DNA of 64,000 nucleotides from Algoriella xinjiangensis (GTDB lineage Bacteria; Bacteroidota; Bacteroidia; Flavobacteriales; Weeksellaceae): NCBI RefSeq assembly GCF_900115015.1, contig NZ_FOUZ01000005.1, positions 1 to 64,000 of the forward strand, read 5' to 3'. Shown piece by piece: positions 17,201 to 25,554 of this stretch (position 1 is its first letter; each line of letters starts with the position of its first letter). The notes under the pieces were generated by a model. It saw only the letters and a program-made list of their open reading frames with translations, ran no database searches and was not told where the DNA came from. The position numbers and the translations under genes were made by a program.

Positions 17201-17608
17201 ATGAATCATATTTATCTTGTAAATGCTTTGGTAACGGATACGGACGGAAAAATGCTTGCTGTTAGAAAAAAGAATTCAATTTATTTTCAGATGGTAGGAG
17301 GAAAGCGCGAGAAAGACGAAGAATTATTGGATACGCTTCGTCGTGAGTTTTTAGAGGAAATTAATGTAGATATACTCGCTCACGAAGTTTCTTTTCTAGG
17401 TAAACACGATACATTGGCCGTAAACGAAGAAAATACAAAAGTACATGCAAATGTGTTTCATGTAAAATTGAATTCGGTAGAAGCGATAAAAATAGCTTCT
17501 GAGATAGATGAAATGGCTTGGATAACCAAAGAAACGTACAGCGATTATAAATTAGCTCATTTATTAGAAGAATTTAGTTTACCAATTTGGTTGGAAATGG
17601 AATTTTAG
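17201..17608 (+). CDS. Nudix hydrolase
   Basis: A 135-residue Nudix-fold pyrophosphohydrolase acting on an X-linked nucleoside diphosphate; the exact substrate is unknown. The Nudix box is visible from Gly34 to about residue 56 (GKREKDEELLDTLRREFLEE), with all catalytic Glu and Arg residues present (Glu40, Arg48, Glu49, Glu52, Glu53). The late box glycine is replaced by Asn55. I start at this ATG because a longer frame from 17147 would begin inside the tRNA terminator and adds a non-homologous leader of 18 residues. A terminator follows. Confidence 0.9.
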   Translation: MNHIYLVNALVTDTDGKMLAVRKKNSIYFQMVGGKREKDEELLDTLRREFLEEINVDILAHEVSFLGKHDTLAVNEENTKVHANVFHVKLNSVEAIKIASEIDEMAWITKETYSDYKLAHLLEEFSLPIWLEMEF

Positions 17609-17629
17609 GAATCTAAAATAATGGAAAAG

Positions 17630-17661
17630 AAAAAAGTCAGAAATATTTTTCTGACTTTTTT
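17630..17661 (+). terminator. Terminator after the Nudix gene
   Basis: Stem aaaaagtcagaaa / tttctgacttttt type hairpin with a T tract. Confidence 0.8.
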
Positions 17662-17724
17662 TATGGAATAGTGTAACGTTTTCTTTTTTTGTATACTTAC
17701 TATTTAATACTAAAATGAATAAAG

Positions 17725-17988
17725 ATGAAATCTATTTGGGAAGCAAATGTAGAGAACACAGTAATTAGGGTAGAAAATAATTGGTTTTCTGGAGAAAAAT
17801 TATTTATAAATAACGAATTACAAGATTCTCAGGTTAATTACTTTTCGATGCCACGTTTAAGTGGTCATTTTAAAAATGAGAAAGGTGAGCGTATATTAAT
17901 TAAAGCAAACATTATACAAGGTTTTTTAGGAATTGATTGTATTGTTTTTGTAGATGATAAACAAGTGCCTTTAAAAAAAGTAATATAA
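17725..17988 (+). CDS. Hypothetical protein, 87 aa
   Basis: I do not recognise this small protein. It is soluble and probably all-beta, with alternating short strands (VIRVENNWFSGEKLFINN, then ILIKANIIQGFLGIDCIVFVDD), and resembles a small beta-sandwich accessory protein. No signal or membrane segment is seen. It lies 6 bp upstream of the ECF sigma gene and is very likely in the same transcript, so it may belong to that regulatory unit. Confidence 0.65.
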   Translation: MKSIWEANVENTVIRVENNWFSGEKLFINNELQDSQVNYFSMPRLSGHFKNEKGERILIKANIIQGFLGIDCIVFVDDKQVPLKKVI

Positions 17989-17994
17989 ACCGTT

Positions 17995-18498
17995 TTGAAA
18001 GCAAAGCAAACCGAATTTCTACTACTTATTGAGCAACATAAAGGGATTTTACATAAAGTCTCTAAAATGTATATGGATGATAAGGAAGATAGAAATGATT
18101 TGGTTCAGGAAATTGTTTTGCAATTGTGGAAATCTTTTGAACGTTTTGAAGGAAATTCTCAATTTTCGACTTGGATGTATCGTGTTTCTTTAAACACGGC
18201 TTTAACTTATTTTAAAAAAGAAAAGAAGAAAACCGATCGGTATACTTTTTTGGATAATGTAGATAAACTTGATGAGTCGGATACAAACGAAAAAGAAACG
18301 CAATTGGATTTGTTTTACAAAGCAATACATGAGTTGAATAAAGTAGAAAAGGCATTGATTTTTTTATTTTTAGAAGGACAAAATCACAAAGAAATTAGTC
18401 GAAATCTTGGAATATCAGAAGTTAATGCACGAGTAAAATTGAATAGAACAAAAGAAAAATTACAAAACATCATAAAAACTTACGGTTATGAATTTTGA
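17995..18498 (+). CDS. ECF-type RNA polymerase sigma factor
   Basis: A 167-residue sigma-70-family protein with only regions 2 and 4, the ECF plan. Region 2 includes EDRNDLVQEIVLQLWKSFER and SQFSTWMYRVSLNTAL; region 4 has the helix-turn-helix HKEISRNLGISEVNARVKLN near the C-terminus. The start is a TTG; the first ATG lies within region 2 and would remove conserved sequence. Its stop overlaps the start of the next gene, a membrane protein, so the two are translationally coupled and the partner may control this sigma factor. The target promoters are unknown. Confidence 0.92.
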   Translation: MKAKQTEFLLLIEQHKGILHKVSKMYMDDKEDRNDLVQEIVLQLWKSFERFEGNSQFSTWMYRVSLNTALTYFKKEKKKTDRYTFLDNVDKLDESDTNEKETQLDLFYKAIHELNKVEKALIFLFLEGQNHKEISRNLGISEVNARVKLNRTKEKLQNIIKTYGYEF

Positions 18499-19075
18499 TG
18501 AATTAAAAAAACAATGGAATAATCAGTCTTCGGATGAAGTGAAGATAGATTCGGAAGTAAAACAAAAAGCAAATACAGTTATTGATAATGTAAGAGCTGT
18601 AATGAAAAAAGATTTCTTTTTTCAGTTAACATCTTTTCCAATGTTATTGATTTATCCTTATCTTTTTGATGCAAATACAAATTTAGTTTGGTGGGTTATT
18701 GCTTGTTTTTTTGCAACAATGATAGTCCCATTTGTCTATATTTTTAGATTTTACAATAGGTCTTATCGTTTAGATTATAATTCGCTCAAAAACATAAATT
18801 GGTTTTATTATAACTACAAATCGTCCATCGATATTTACAGTATATATTCATACATTGTTTTTATTTTGATTATTATGTTTTTAGGAATTGTTTATATCCA
18901 AAAAAACACCTTTTTACATTTTGAAAGTGCGCTTTTATTGTGGATTTATATTATTTTGACTCTTGTAATTTACGCAATAGTATGTGTATTTATACTTAAA
19001 TGGTGGATTAATAAATTGTATAAAAAACCATTATTAGAATTAGAAAATATTTTAAATCAATTAGAAGAAGAATAA
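18488..19075 (+). CDS. Membrane protein coupled to the ECF sigma gene
   Basis: A 195-residue protein starting within the 3' end of the sigma gene. A charged cytoplasmic N-terminus (MNFDELKKQWNNQ onward, residues 1-42) precedes four hydrophobic helices (about 43-60, 63-83, 112-134 and 144-168), then a short acidic tail. The layout, cytosolic N-terminus plus membrane anchor next to a sigma factor, fits an anti-sigma-like partner, but no known anti-sigma domain or zinc motif is visible. Function inferred only from context. Confidence 0.75.
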   Translation: MNFDELKKQWNNQSSDEVKIDSEVKQKANTVIDNVRAVMKKDFFFQLTSFPMLLIYPYLFDANTNLVWWVIACFFATMIVPFVYIFRFYNRSYRLDYNSLKNINWFYYNYKSSIDIYSIYSYIVFILIIMFLGIVYIQKNTFLHFESALLLWIYIILTLVIYAIVCVFILKWWINKLYKKPLLELENILNQLEEE

Positions 19076-19080
19076 AAAAA

Positions 19081-19106
19081 AGAGCAACTTTATAGTTGCT
19101 CTTTTT
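19081..19106. terminator. Bidirectional terminator
   Basis: Stem agagcaact / agttgctct with A and T tracts on either side, between convergent genes. Confidence 0.82.
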
Positions 19107-20439
19107 AGTTTTGATACGGAATATCTAGTTTGAATTCTATTTTTTTTGGTTGATTATTTCGTAAAATTTCAATCGTAATTGTTTCATATTCGTGTTCTCT
19201 CATAAAATTTTCAATATCGCTTAAACTCATTTTTTCAACCTTTTTATGATTTAATTTGATGAGTTGATCATTTGCTTTTAAACCCGCTAATTCGGCATTA
19301 GAATTTTTCCGAACATGTTCTATTTTATACACAGGTTTCAAAACAATTTGGTAATTCATTTTTTGAGTTAAACCAATGTTTTCTTTTTCTGTAGAATTAT
19401 TGCTTTTATAATTCATTGTGATTTCAGAATTATCCCACTCAAAACTATCGTGTACAATTGTTAAACCACTTCTGTTATAATGAAAAGCATCATCATAATT
19501 TTTATTCGGTTTGTAATAAAACTTGTTCCGATTATAATCTAAAATAATGGTAAAACGGCGTAAAATTTCATTTCCGATAGAACCTTTTCGTTCATTTTTT
19601 ACATTAATAAATTGGATAGAATTTGGATCTGGAATAGCAATTAATGGATTTTTGAATGTAGATTTTCCCAAAGAAACTTGATTAATTGTTCCTCTTTCGC
19701 CACTTACTGTTCCATTAAAACCTCTGCCAAGTTCATCAAAAAAAACTTGATTTGGTTGTGCTAAATCATCAAACTGAGTTTTAAATAACCACAAACCGTC
19801 GCTATTTCCGATATCAACTAACATTTTTTGTTGTAAATATTCTTTCTGATGAGAAAAATCTATACGAACAAAAGGTTTTTTTTCGGGACTAATTTCTAAT
19901 TCATTAACTGTATATTTTTTGAGTTTTTTATTGTTTTCTAACGTTTTATAAATGGTAATTTTCTGTTTTACGTAATCTATTTTGATGGGATAATTTCTAA
20001 AAAATTCGTAGCCAATAATTCCATGTACATCAATTCCTAAGCGAGAAAAAAGGTTAAATTTTTCATCTTGAATAACCACAATTGGAATTTTGAAAGAAAA
20101 ATAATTTCTACCAATTGTCAACATATTACTCGACGAATAGTATCCAATTGTACCTTCTCCGGTATTTCCTAAACCTTTTAGATTAATTTGTTTGAGTGTT
20201 TTATGGTCTAAAGCATCATTAAATTGACTCAGTAAAATGGTTTCTCGAAGGCCAGAATCAACAATAAAATTCATTTTGTGACCATTTAAATTAACTGGAA
20301 TCACAACCAAATTTTTGATTAATTGAAAAGAAATCGTTTCAGATTTTACATTGTCTGATAATTGTAAACCAATTTCTTGAGCAGAAATCAACGTACTATT
20401 TATAAACACAAAAAGGATAAAGTAAATTTTCGATTTCAT
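19105..20439 (-). CDS. Exported retropepsin-like aspartyl protease with PDZ domain
   Basis: A 444-residue protein with a signal peptide ending STLISAQ (about residue 21). It has two retropepsin-like lobes and a C-terminal PDZ domain (about 360-440, with the NAELAGLKANDQLIKL ligand-loop region). Lobe one has a good active-site motif (FIVDSG, Asp61). The matching motif in lobe two reads MLVDIGNSDG, with Ile in place of the usual Ser or Thr. The likely site is the periplasm or outer membrane, in protein turnover or processing. This arrangement is a known but uncharacterised Bacteroidota type. Confidence 0.82.
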   Translation of the reverse strand: MKSKIYFILFVFINSTLISAQEIGLQLSDNVKSETISFQLIKNLVVIPVNLNGHKMNFIVDSGLRETILLSQFNDALDHKTLKQINLKGLGNTGEGTIGYYSSSNMLTIGRNYFSFKIPIVVIQDEKFNLFSRLGIDVHGIIGYEFFRNYPIKIDYVKQKITIYKTLENNKKLKKYTVNELEISPEKKPFVRIDFSHQKEYLQQKMLVDIGNSDGLWLFKTQFDDLAQPNQVFFDELGRGFNGTVSGERGTINQVSLGKSTFKNPLIAIPDPNSIQFINVKNERKGSIGNEILRRFTIILDYNRNKFYYKPNKNYDDAFHYNRSGLTIVHDSFEWDNSEITMNYKSNNSTEKENIGLTQKMNYQIVLKPVYKIEHVRKNSNAELAGLKANDQLIKLNHKKVEKMSLSDIENFMREHEYETITIEILRNNQPKKIEFKLDIPYQN

Positions 20440-20540
20440 AATAAAAATTTAGTATTTATTAAATTTATGTAAAAAAATGATTAGAATATTGGTTTATTCT
20501 TAAATATTCGAAATAAACTTTAACAAGTTGTTGTGGATTT

Positions 20541-20562
20541 GTTGTGAGTTTTGAGTTTTAAA
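20541..20562 (+). repeat. gttgtgagt-type short repeat
   Basis: gttgtgagttttgagtttta here resembles gttgtgagttatgagtattg at 41944-41963. Both lie in intergenic DNA and look like remnants of a dispersed AT-rich repeat. Confidence 0.3.
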
Positions 20563-20611
20563 TTTCTCTAAACTTGAAACATTATTTAATCTACAATCAA
20601 AACTATACTTT

Positions 20612-21238
20612 ATGGCAAAAATTTATCTTCTTTTTCTATTTATTTTATCTTTTGCAAATGCGCAAGATTTTAAGAAAGATACAATTCAATTGAATGAAAC
20701 GATTTTGTATGATAAATCTAAATTTAAGTTGAAACGTGTTGGCTCGGATACCAAAACAAAAGCAGTACAAATAGGTTTAGAAGTGTACATTGATCTTTTT
20801 AAAGATTCGATTCCTCAGTTTATTAAAGAAATTGCAATTCCATTAAATGCGCCTAAGAAAGAGTACACTTTTCAACGGTTAAATTTTAATTTTAGTGAGT
20901 TAATTAAAGAAGATTCTATTGTTTTAAAAGTTGATTTGTTTACAAATAAAGAAGGTATTCCTGAAAAATCATTACTTAATAATCCGTTTGAAATTGTGAT
21001 TAAAAAAGAAGACCAAAACGACAATATATTTACGTTAGATTTAAGAAATTATAAAATAAAATCTCAGGGAGATTTTTTTATAAAAGTAGAGCTATTGACT
21101 AAATCGGATAAACCAATTTATTTTAGTGGAGCATTGCTTGCAAAATGTTTGTACCGAGCTAAGGATTCAGACAAATGGAGAAAAACACCTTTAGGTCTTA
21201 CACCATCTATAAACGCTGATATTCTGATTAAGAAATAA
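20612..21238 (+). CDS. Exported hypothetical protein, 208 aa
   Basis: I do not recognise the family. A signal peptide is clear (MAKIYLLFLFILSFANAQ, cleavage near residue 18). The mature part is rich in beta-type alternation and Lys/Asp, with one Cys near the C-terminus (LLAKCLYRAKDSDKWRK). There is no lipobox and no type IX C-terminal domain, so it is probably periplasmic. It is monocistronic and convergent with the next gene over a shared terminator. Confidence 0.7.
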   Translation: MAKIYLLFLFILSFANAQDFKKDTIQLNETILYDKSKFKLKRVGSDTKTKAVQIGLEVYIDLFKDSIPQFIKEIAIPLNAPKKEYTFQRLNFNFSELIKEDSIVLKVDLFTNKEGIPEKSLLNNPFEIVIKKEDQNDNIFTLDLRNYKIKSQGDFFIKVELLTKSDKPIYFSGALLAKCLYRAKDSDKWRKTPLGLTPSINADILIKK

Positions 21239-21242
21239 AAGT

Positions 21243-21269
21243 AAAGCCGAACAATTAGTTCGGCTTTTT
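21243..21269. terminator. Bidirectional terminator
   Basis: Stem aaagccgaac / gttcggcttt between two convergent genes, with a T tract on the plus strand. Confidence 0.82.
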
Positions 21270-21270
21270 A

Positions 21271-21846
21271 TTATCTTGCTTTTCCCCAACCCCAAGGTGC
21301 GGGCGGTGTTTTAATTTCTTTTGTTAAATCAAAAAATACATTGAATTGATTTTTTGATCCTGCTTTTTGCAAATTATAACTAAAAACGTTGTCGTCTAAC
21401 GTAATCCACCAAATATTTGTTGAGGCATAATCAATCAGATTTGCTGTTTCTTGATCTGCTGGAAAGGTCTGGAAGTCTTTGAAACCATAATTTGTATTTG
21501 TTCCACCATAATAAGTAATCGAATCTGAAGTTCCGTCTTCGTGGCGATGATCGTGTTTTAGCGTAATGATTCCATCATTTTTCGTTAAAACCCATGTTCT
21601 CGAATAATTATCTCCAACATTGAATGGAATTTTTATTTCGTTTTCTGAACAACTTTTTACATGCATGGTTAATTTTTTTCCAGCAAAATCATCGCGTTTA
21701 ATATGTTCTGCTAATTTACCTTCGTATGCTTTACCACAATGTTTTTCTAGATTTTTCCAGAAAATATCCGAAGGTTTTTCGGTTTGTGCAAAAAGTGGTG
21801 AACATCCAATTAAAATGTAACCAAGTTGTAAGAATTTTTTCATCAT
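21271..21846 (-). CDS. Exported conserved hypothetical protein, 191 aa
   Basis: A secreted protein with a signal peptide ending SPLFAQ (about residue 21). The mature part is a probable beta-rich fold with FWKNLEKHCGKAYEGKL, a Cys pair (Cys37 and Cys66 region) that could form a disulfide in the periplasm, the SRTWVLTKNDGIITLKHDHR strand, and a C-terminal PPAPWGWGKAR tail. I recall similar proteins in many bacteria, but without an assigned function. Either of two adjacent ATG codons could start it. Confidence 0.7.
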   Translation of the reverse strand: MMKKFLQLGYILIGCSPLFAQTEKPSDIFWKNLEKHCGKAYEGKLAEHIKRDDFAGKKLTMHVKSCSENEIKIPFNVGDNYSRTWVLTKNDGIITLKHDHRHEDGTSDSITYYGGTNTNYGFKDFQTFPADQETANLIDYASTNIWWITLDDNVFSYNLQKAGSKNQFNVFFDLTKEIKTPPAPWGWGKAR

Positions 21847-21893
21847 AAATAGTTTTCAAATAATTTCAGAATTTTTAAAGATAGCGTTTTTAA

Positions 21894-21924
21894 TAGTATT
21901 GCTAAAAAGTAGTATTGCTAAAAA
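21894..21924. repeat. Two-copy tandem repeat, 16-bp unit
   Basis: tagtattgctaaaaa occurs twice in a row (21894-21908 and 21910-21924), probably a replication-slippage product in a non-coding gap. Confidence 0.6.
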
Positions 21925-21936
21925 TTAAATCAAATA

Positions 21937-21965
21937 AAAAATCCTCGCTTGTTCAGGGCGAGGAT
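21937..21965 (-). terminator. Terminator of ahcY
   Basis: On the minus strand the stem atcctcgc / gcgaggat is followed by a T tract, about 50 bp after the ahcY stop. Confidence 0.8.
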
Positions 21966-22016
21966 ATATAGTTAAGTGTGTTGTTTTTTCAAATAAAAAA
22001 TCTAAATTAAAATTAA

Positions 22017-23333
22017 TTAATATCTATAATATTCTGGTTTAAATGGTCCTTCAACCGGTACACCAATGTAGTCTGCTTGTTTTTGAGATAAAACTTCTAA
22101 CTCTACACCTAATTTTGCTAAATGTAATTCAGCAACTTTTTCGTCTAAGTGTTTTGGTAAAGTATAAACTTCATTTTTGTAAGCATCAGCATTCGTCCAT
22201 AACTCGATTTGAGCTAATGTTTGGTTTGAGAATGAGTTTGACATTACAAATGATGGGTGACCAGTTGCAATACCTAAGTTTACTAAACGACCTTCTGCTA
22301 AAATAATAATATCTTTTCCGTTGATATTGTACATATCAACTTGTGGTTTGATTTCGATTTTTGTAGATCCATAAGTATTGTTTAACCAAGCCATATCGAT
22401 TTCATTATCAAAATGTCCGATGTTACAAACAACAGTTTTGTCTTTCATTTTCTCAAAATGCTCTGCACGTACAATACCAAAGTTACCAGTTGTTGTAATA
22501 ATGATATCAGCATTTGCAACCACTGTATCTAATTTTTTAACTTCGTAACCTTCCATTGCAGCTTGTAAAGCACAAATAGGATCAATTTCTGTAACTGTAA
22601 CAATTGCTCCAGCTCCGCGGAAAGATTCTGCTGTACCTTTACCAACATCACCAAAACCACAAACAACTACACGTTTACCAGCAATCATTAAATCTGTTCC
22701 ACGACGAATCGCATCAACAGCAGACTCACGACATCCGTATTTGTTATCAAATTTAGATTTTGTAACCGAGTCGTTTACATTAATTGCAGGCATTGGTAAT
22801 GTTCCTTTCTCCATTCTTTCGTAAAGACGGTGAACACCAGTTGTTGTTTCTTCTGATAATCCTTTGATCTCAGCAACTAATTCTGGGTAACGATCAATCA
22901 CCATATTCGTTAAATCTCCACCATCATCTAAAATTAAAGTTAATGGTTTGCGATCTTCTCCGAAGAATAATGTTTGCTCGATACACCAATCGAATTCTTC
23001 CTCATTCATCCCTTTCCAAGCATACACAGGAATACCAGCAGCAGCAATTGCAGCAGCAGCATGATCTTGTGTAGAAAAAATATTACATGAAGACCATGTA
23101 ACATCAGCTCCTAAAGCAACCAACGTTTCGATAAGTACTGCAGTTTGAATTGTCATGTGTAGACAACCCGCAATGCGAGAACCTTTCAACGGTTGTGCCG
23201 CTTTATACTCTTCACGGATAGCCATTAGCCCTGGCATTTCAGCTTCGGCCAACGTAATTTCCTTTCTTCCCCATTCAGCTAAAGAAATATCTTTAACTTT
23301 GTATGGAATGTATTGCGTTTTTGTATCCATCAA
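22017..23333 (-). CDS. ahcY: Adenosylhomocysteinase
   Basis: Hydrolyses S-adenosylhomocysteine to adenosine and homocysteine using tightly bound NAD, keeping methyltransferases uninhibited. The 438-residue protein shows [15 protein letters not shown] near the N-terminus, the substrate and NAD regions DDGGDLTNM and [18 protein letters not shown], the Rossmann motif [18 protein letters not shown] (about 221-238), [12 protein letters not shown], and the standard C-terminal KPEYYRY. It is single-copy, with its own promoter box and terminator. No riboswitch is visible in its short leader. Confidence 0.98.
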   Translation of the reverse strand: MMDTKTQYIPYKVKDISLAEWGRKEITLAEAEMPGLMAIREEYKAAQPLKGSRIAGCLHMTIQTAVLIETLVALGADVTWSSCNIFSTQDHAAAAIAAAGIPVYAWKGMNEEEFDWCIEQTLFFGEDRKPLTLILDDGGDLTNMVIDRYPELVAEIKGLSEETTTGVHRLYERMEKGTLPMPAINVNDSVTKSKFDNKYGCRESAVDAIRRGTDLMIAGKRVVVCGFGDVGKGTAESFRGAGAIVTVTEIDPICALQAAMEGYEVKKLDTVVANADIIITTTGNFGIVRAEHFEKMKDKTVVCNIGHFDNEIDMAWLNNTYGSTKIEIKPQVDMYNINGKDIIILAEGRLVNLGIATGHPSFVMSNSFSNQTLAQIELWTNADAYKNEVYTLPKHLDEKVAELHLAKLGVELEVLSQKQADYIGVPVEGPFKPEYYRY

Positions 23334-23377
23334 TTGATATATTTAACTAACTTTTATTTTATAAAGTTTATAAGCAA

Positions 23378-23385
23378 CAAATTTA
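23378..23385 (-). promoter_or_regulatory. Candidate -7 box for ahcY
   Basis: On the minus strand this reads TAAATTTG, an exact TAnnTTTG match about 45 bp upstream of the ahcY ATG. Confidence 0.45.
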
Positions 23386-23408
23386 CAAACTAATTTACGA
23401 TTATAAAA

Positions 23409-24038
23409 ATGCCAGTCATCGATTATATAAACGATCAAAAACATACAAGGATAATTACTTGGGAAGTAAACGAAAACAATGATGATTTGTTAGCGTATTT
23501 ACAGTTAGAAGAATATAGAATGACGAAGTACCAAAACCTTCGTCCAAAGCAGGCGCGCGAGTATCTTGGTTTACGCGCATGTCTTAAAAAGTTGGATTTA
23601 GATTATGATGTAAATTATGATGAAAAAGGAAAACCTTTTTTACCAACTAACAAAGAAATTTCTATTACACATTCTTACGGAAAAGTAGCTGTTGGCGTTA
23701 GTGAATATAATATTGGGATAGATATAGAATTGGCTCGACCAAAAAAAATTCTAAATATTAAACACAAATTTGCACGCAAAGACGAACAAGATTGGATTCC
23801 GAAAGAGCAAGAAATAGAATTTTTGCACATTATTTGGGGAATAAAAGAAGGTTTGTATAAGTTGAATGGCGGAAATTTATGGAATTTCTTAAACCATTAT
23901 CGTGTAGAAGAATTTGAATTAATCGAGAATAATCAAATTGTTTGTTGGATTTCTGATGACGTAAAAAGCAGAAAATATCATGCATTTTACAAATTAGTAG
24001 AAGATCATTATTTGATTTGGGTTTTAGATTATGAATAA
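23409..24038 (+). CDS. 4'-phosphopantetheinyl transferase superfamily protein
   Basis: Transfers phosphopantetheine from CoA to the serine of acyl carrier proteins. In the 209-residue protein the magnesium-binding motif GIDIE (about 105-109) and the WGIKEGLYK motif (about 143-151, the family's W-x-x-KEA) are clear, after the SITHSYGKVAVGVS strand. This is the Sfp-like monomeric form rather than the short AcpS. With no polyketide or peptide synthetase nearby, the target may be the fatty-acid ACP. It overlaps pnuC by 8 bp. Confidence 0.88.
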   Translation: MPVIDYINDQKHTRIITWEVNENNDDLLAYLQLEEYRMTKYQNLRPKQAREYLGLRACLKKLDLDYDVNYDEKGKPFLPTNKEISITHSYGKVAVGVSEYNIGIDIELARPKKILNIKHKFARKDEQDWIPKEQEIEFLHIIWGIKEGLYKLNGGNLWNFLNHYRVEEFELIENNQIVCWISDDVKSRKYHAFYKLVEDHYLIWVLDYE

Positions 24039-24693
24039 TTTTATTGATTATATCGTAGAGCCCTATAAAAGTTATTCTACACTACAAATTATATTAGAAA
24101 TTATTGCCGCATTTTTTGGTGTTTTATCTGTTTATTACACTAAAAAACGAAATATTTTAGTTTATCCGACCGGTATTTTATCCACGTTTTTATACATCTA
24201 TTTGTTTTTTTCGTGGGGATTATATGGCGAAACGTTAATTAATCTTTATTATACATCAATGTCGGTTTATGGCTGGGTTTTGTGGAGTAAACAAACCGAA
24301 AAAGATCATTTGCATGTAGATGTTTCTTGGGCAAAAAAGACGGATTATTTAAAATCGTTGGGATTATTTTTCGGAACATTTATTTTTATTTTAGTGCTTT
24401 ATCATTTTCGACCAATAATTGATGGTTTTAAAAATATAATTGAAATTGATACTTTAATTTGGAGTTATAAACCAGTCGATTTTATAGATGCAACAAGCAC
24501 AGGTATTTTTTTGATTGGAATGTGGTTGATGGCTAAACGTAAAATAGACAATTGGTATTTCTGGATTTTGGGCGATATTATTATGATTCCGTTATTAATT
24601 TATAAAGGATATGCCATTTCATCTTTTCAATATTCAATCTTTTTAATACTTGCAATTCAAGGACTTTTTGAATGGAAAAAGAGTGTTAAATAA
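24031..24693 (+). CDS. pnuC: PnuC-family nicotinamide riboside transporter
   Basis: A 220-residue inner-membrane protein with about seven helices of the PnuC fold (facilitated uptake of nicotinamide riboside or a related vitamin). Typical sequence includes LEIIAAFFGVLSVYYTKKRN and YPTGILSTFLYIYLFFSWGLYGE, and the paired-Trp helix SVYGWVLW. Its start overlaps the phosphopantetheinyl transferase stop, so the two are co-translated and there is no room for a riboswitch. Some Bacteroidota PnuC relatives carry thiamine instead, so the substrate is not certain. Confidence 0.88.
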   Translation: MNNFIDYIVEPYKSYSTLQIILEIIAAFFGVLSVYYTKKRNILVYPTGILSTFLYIYLFFSWGLYGETLINLYYTSMSVYGWVLWSKQTEKDHLHVDVSWAKKTDYLKSLGLFFGTFIFILVLYHFRPIIDGFKNIIEIDTLIWSYKPVDFIDATSTGIFLIGMWLMAKRKIDNWYFWILGDIIMIPLLIYKGYAISSFQYSIFLILAIQGLFEWKKSVK

Positions 24694-24781
24694 TTACCAA
24701 AAATTAGTGATTTTTTAGAAAATTAAAATTCACTATTTTAGCATGAATAAAATAAATAGAAACTATATTAAATCTAACAAT

Positions 24782-25486
24782 ATGATCGAAAATCAACAAA
24801 TGTATCAAAACCAACTGGTAGCCGAAGCTACAGATGCAGAAAGAGCAACATTTTATAAACACACCTACGGACACGTTGCTGGTGGTGTATTAGTTTTTGT
24901 AATTATCGAGTCTTTGATGTTAAAATCAGAACCGTTAGTAAAATTTATGTTAAGCTTAACACAAGGTTATCTTTGGTTGGTATTATTAGCTGGTTTTATG
25001 GGAATTACTTGGGTTGCCCAAAAAATGGCTTATGGTTCGGTTTCTAAATCAAAACAATATTTAGGTTACTTTTTATATATTATTGCAGAAGCATTAATTT
25101 TTGTTCCGATGCTTTACATCGCGCTAAATTATGGTGGAACTTACGTTATAAAACAAGCCGCAGTAGTTACTGGTGGATTATTTATCGGTTTATCTGCAAT
25201 TGTTTTTTTAACAAAAGCTGATTTTTCAGTTTTAAGAGGCGCATTAACAATCGGTTTTTTCTTAGCAATTGGTTTAGTTGTTGCAGGAATGTTATTTGGT
25301 TTCGATTTAGGATTATGGTTTTCTGTCGGAATGTGCGCATTAGCTGGTGGAGCAATTTTATATAACACACATCAACTAAAATATCAGTTTGGTACACAAC
25401 AATATGTTGCATCTGCATTATCATTATTTGCTTCATTAATGTTATTATTTTGGTACATTTTAAGAATCTTTATGAGTAGAGATTAA
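24782..25486 (+). CDS. Bax inhibitor-1 / YccA family membrane protein
   Basis: A 234-residue protein with seven hydrophobic helices, typical of the UPF0005/BI-1 family, some members of which are pH-sensitive calcium leak channels. Helices run from about residue 35 to the end, with the family-like ILYNTHQLKYQFGTQQYVASALSLFASLMLLFW-type C-terminus, including the conserved acidic/His region before the last helix. I start at the second ATG, giving MIENQQMYQNQ; the upstream ATG at 24743 is only 13 codons earlier and lies close to where transcription would begin. Confidence 0.87.
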   Translation: MIENQQMYQNQLVAEATDAERATFYKHTYGHVAGGVLVFVIIESLMLKSEPLVKFMLSLTQGYLWLVLLAGFMGITWVAQKMAYGSVSKSKQYLGYFLYIIAEALIFVPMLYIALNYGGTYVIKQAAVVTGGLFIGLSAIVFLTKADFSVLRGALTIGFFLAIGLVVAGMLFGFDLGLWFSVGMCALAGGAILYNTHQLKYQFGTQQYVASALSLFASLMLLFWYILRIFMSRD

Positions 25487-25498
25487 ATACGATATAAA

Positions 25499-25506
25499 TA
25501 AATTTG
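25499..25506 (+). promoter_or_regulatory. Candidate -7 box for the LOG-family gene
   Basis: TAAATTTG is an exact TAnnTTTG match 49 bp before the ATG, but a terminator hairpin (25514-25537) lies between, so its use is uncertain. Confidence 0.3.
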
Positions 25507-25513
25507 TATATTG

Positions 25514-25544
25514 AACCGTAGCATTTTTGTTACGGTTTTTTTTA
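25514..25544 (+). terminator. Terminator after the BI-1 gene
   Basis: Stem aaccgta / tacggtt followed by a T tract. Confidence 0.7.
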
Positions 25545-25554
25545 TTGAAATAAG

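Noticed and set aside
23334-23408. SAM or SAH riboswitch upstream of ahcY
   Set aside because: The gap is only 75 bp, AT-rich, and shows no suitable paired regions.
23990-24035. NAD- or thiamine-sensing riboswitch before pnuC
   Set aside because: pnuC overlaps the preceding gene by 8 bp, so there is no leader to hold one.
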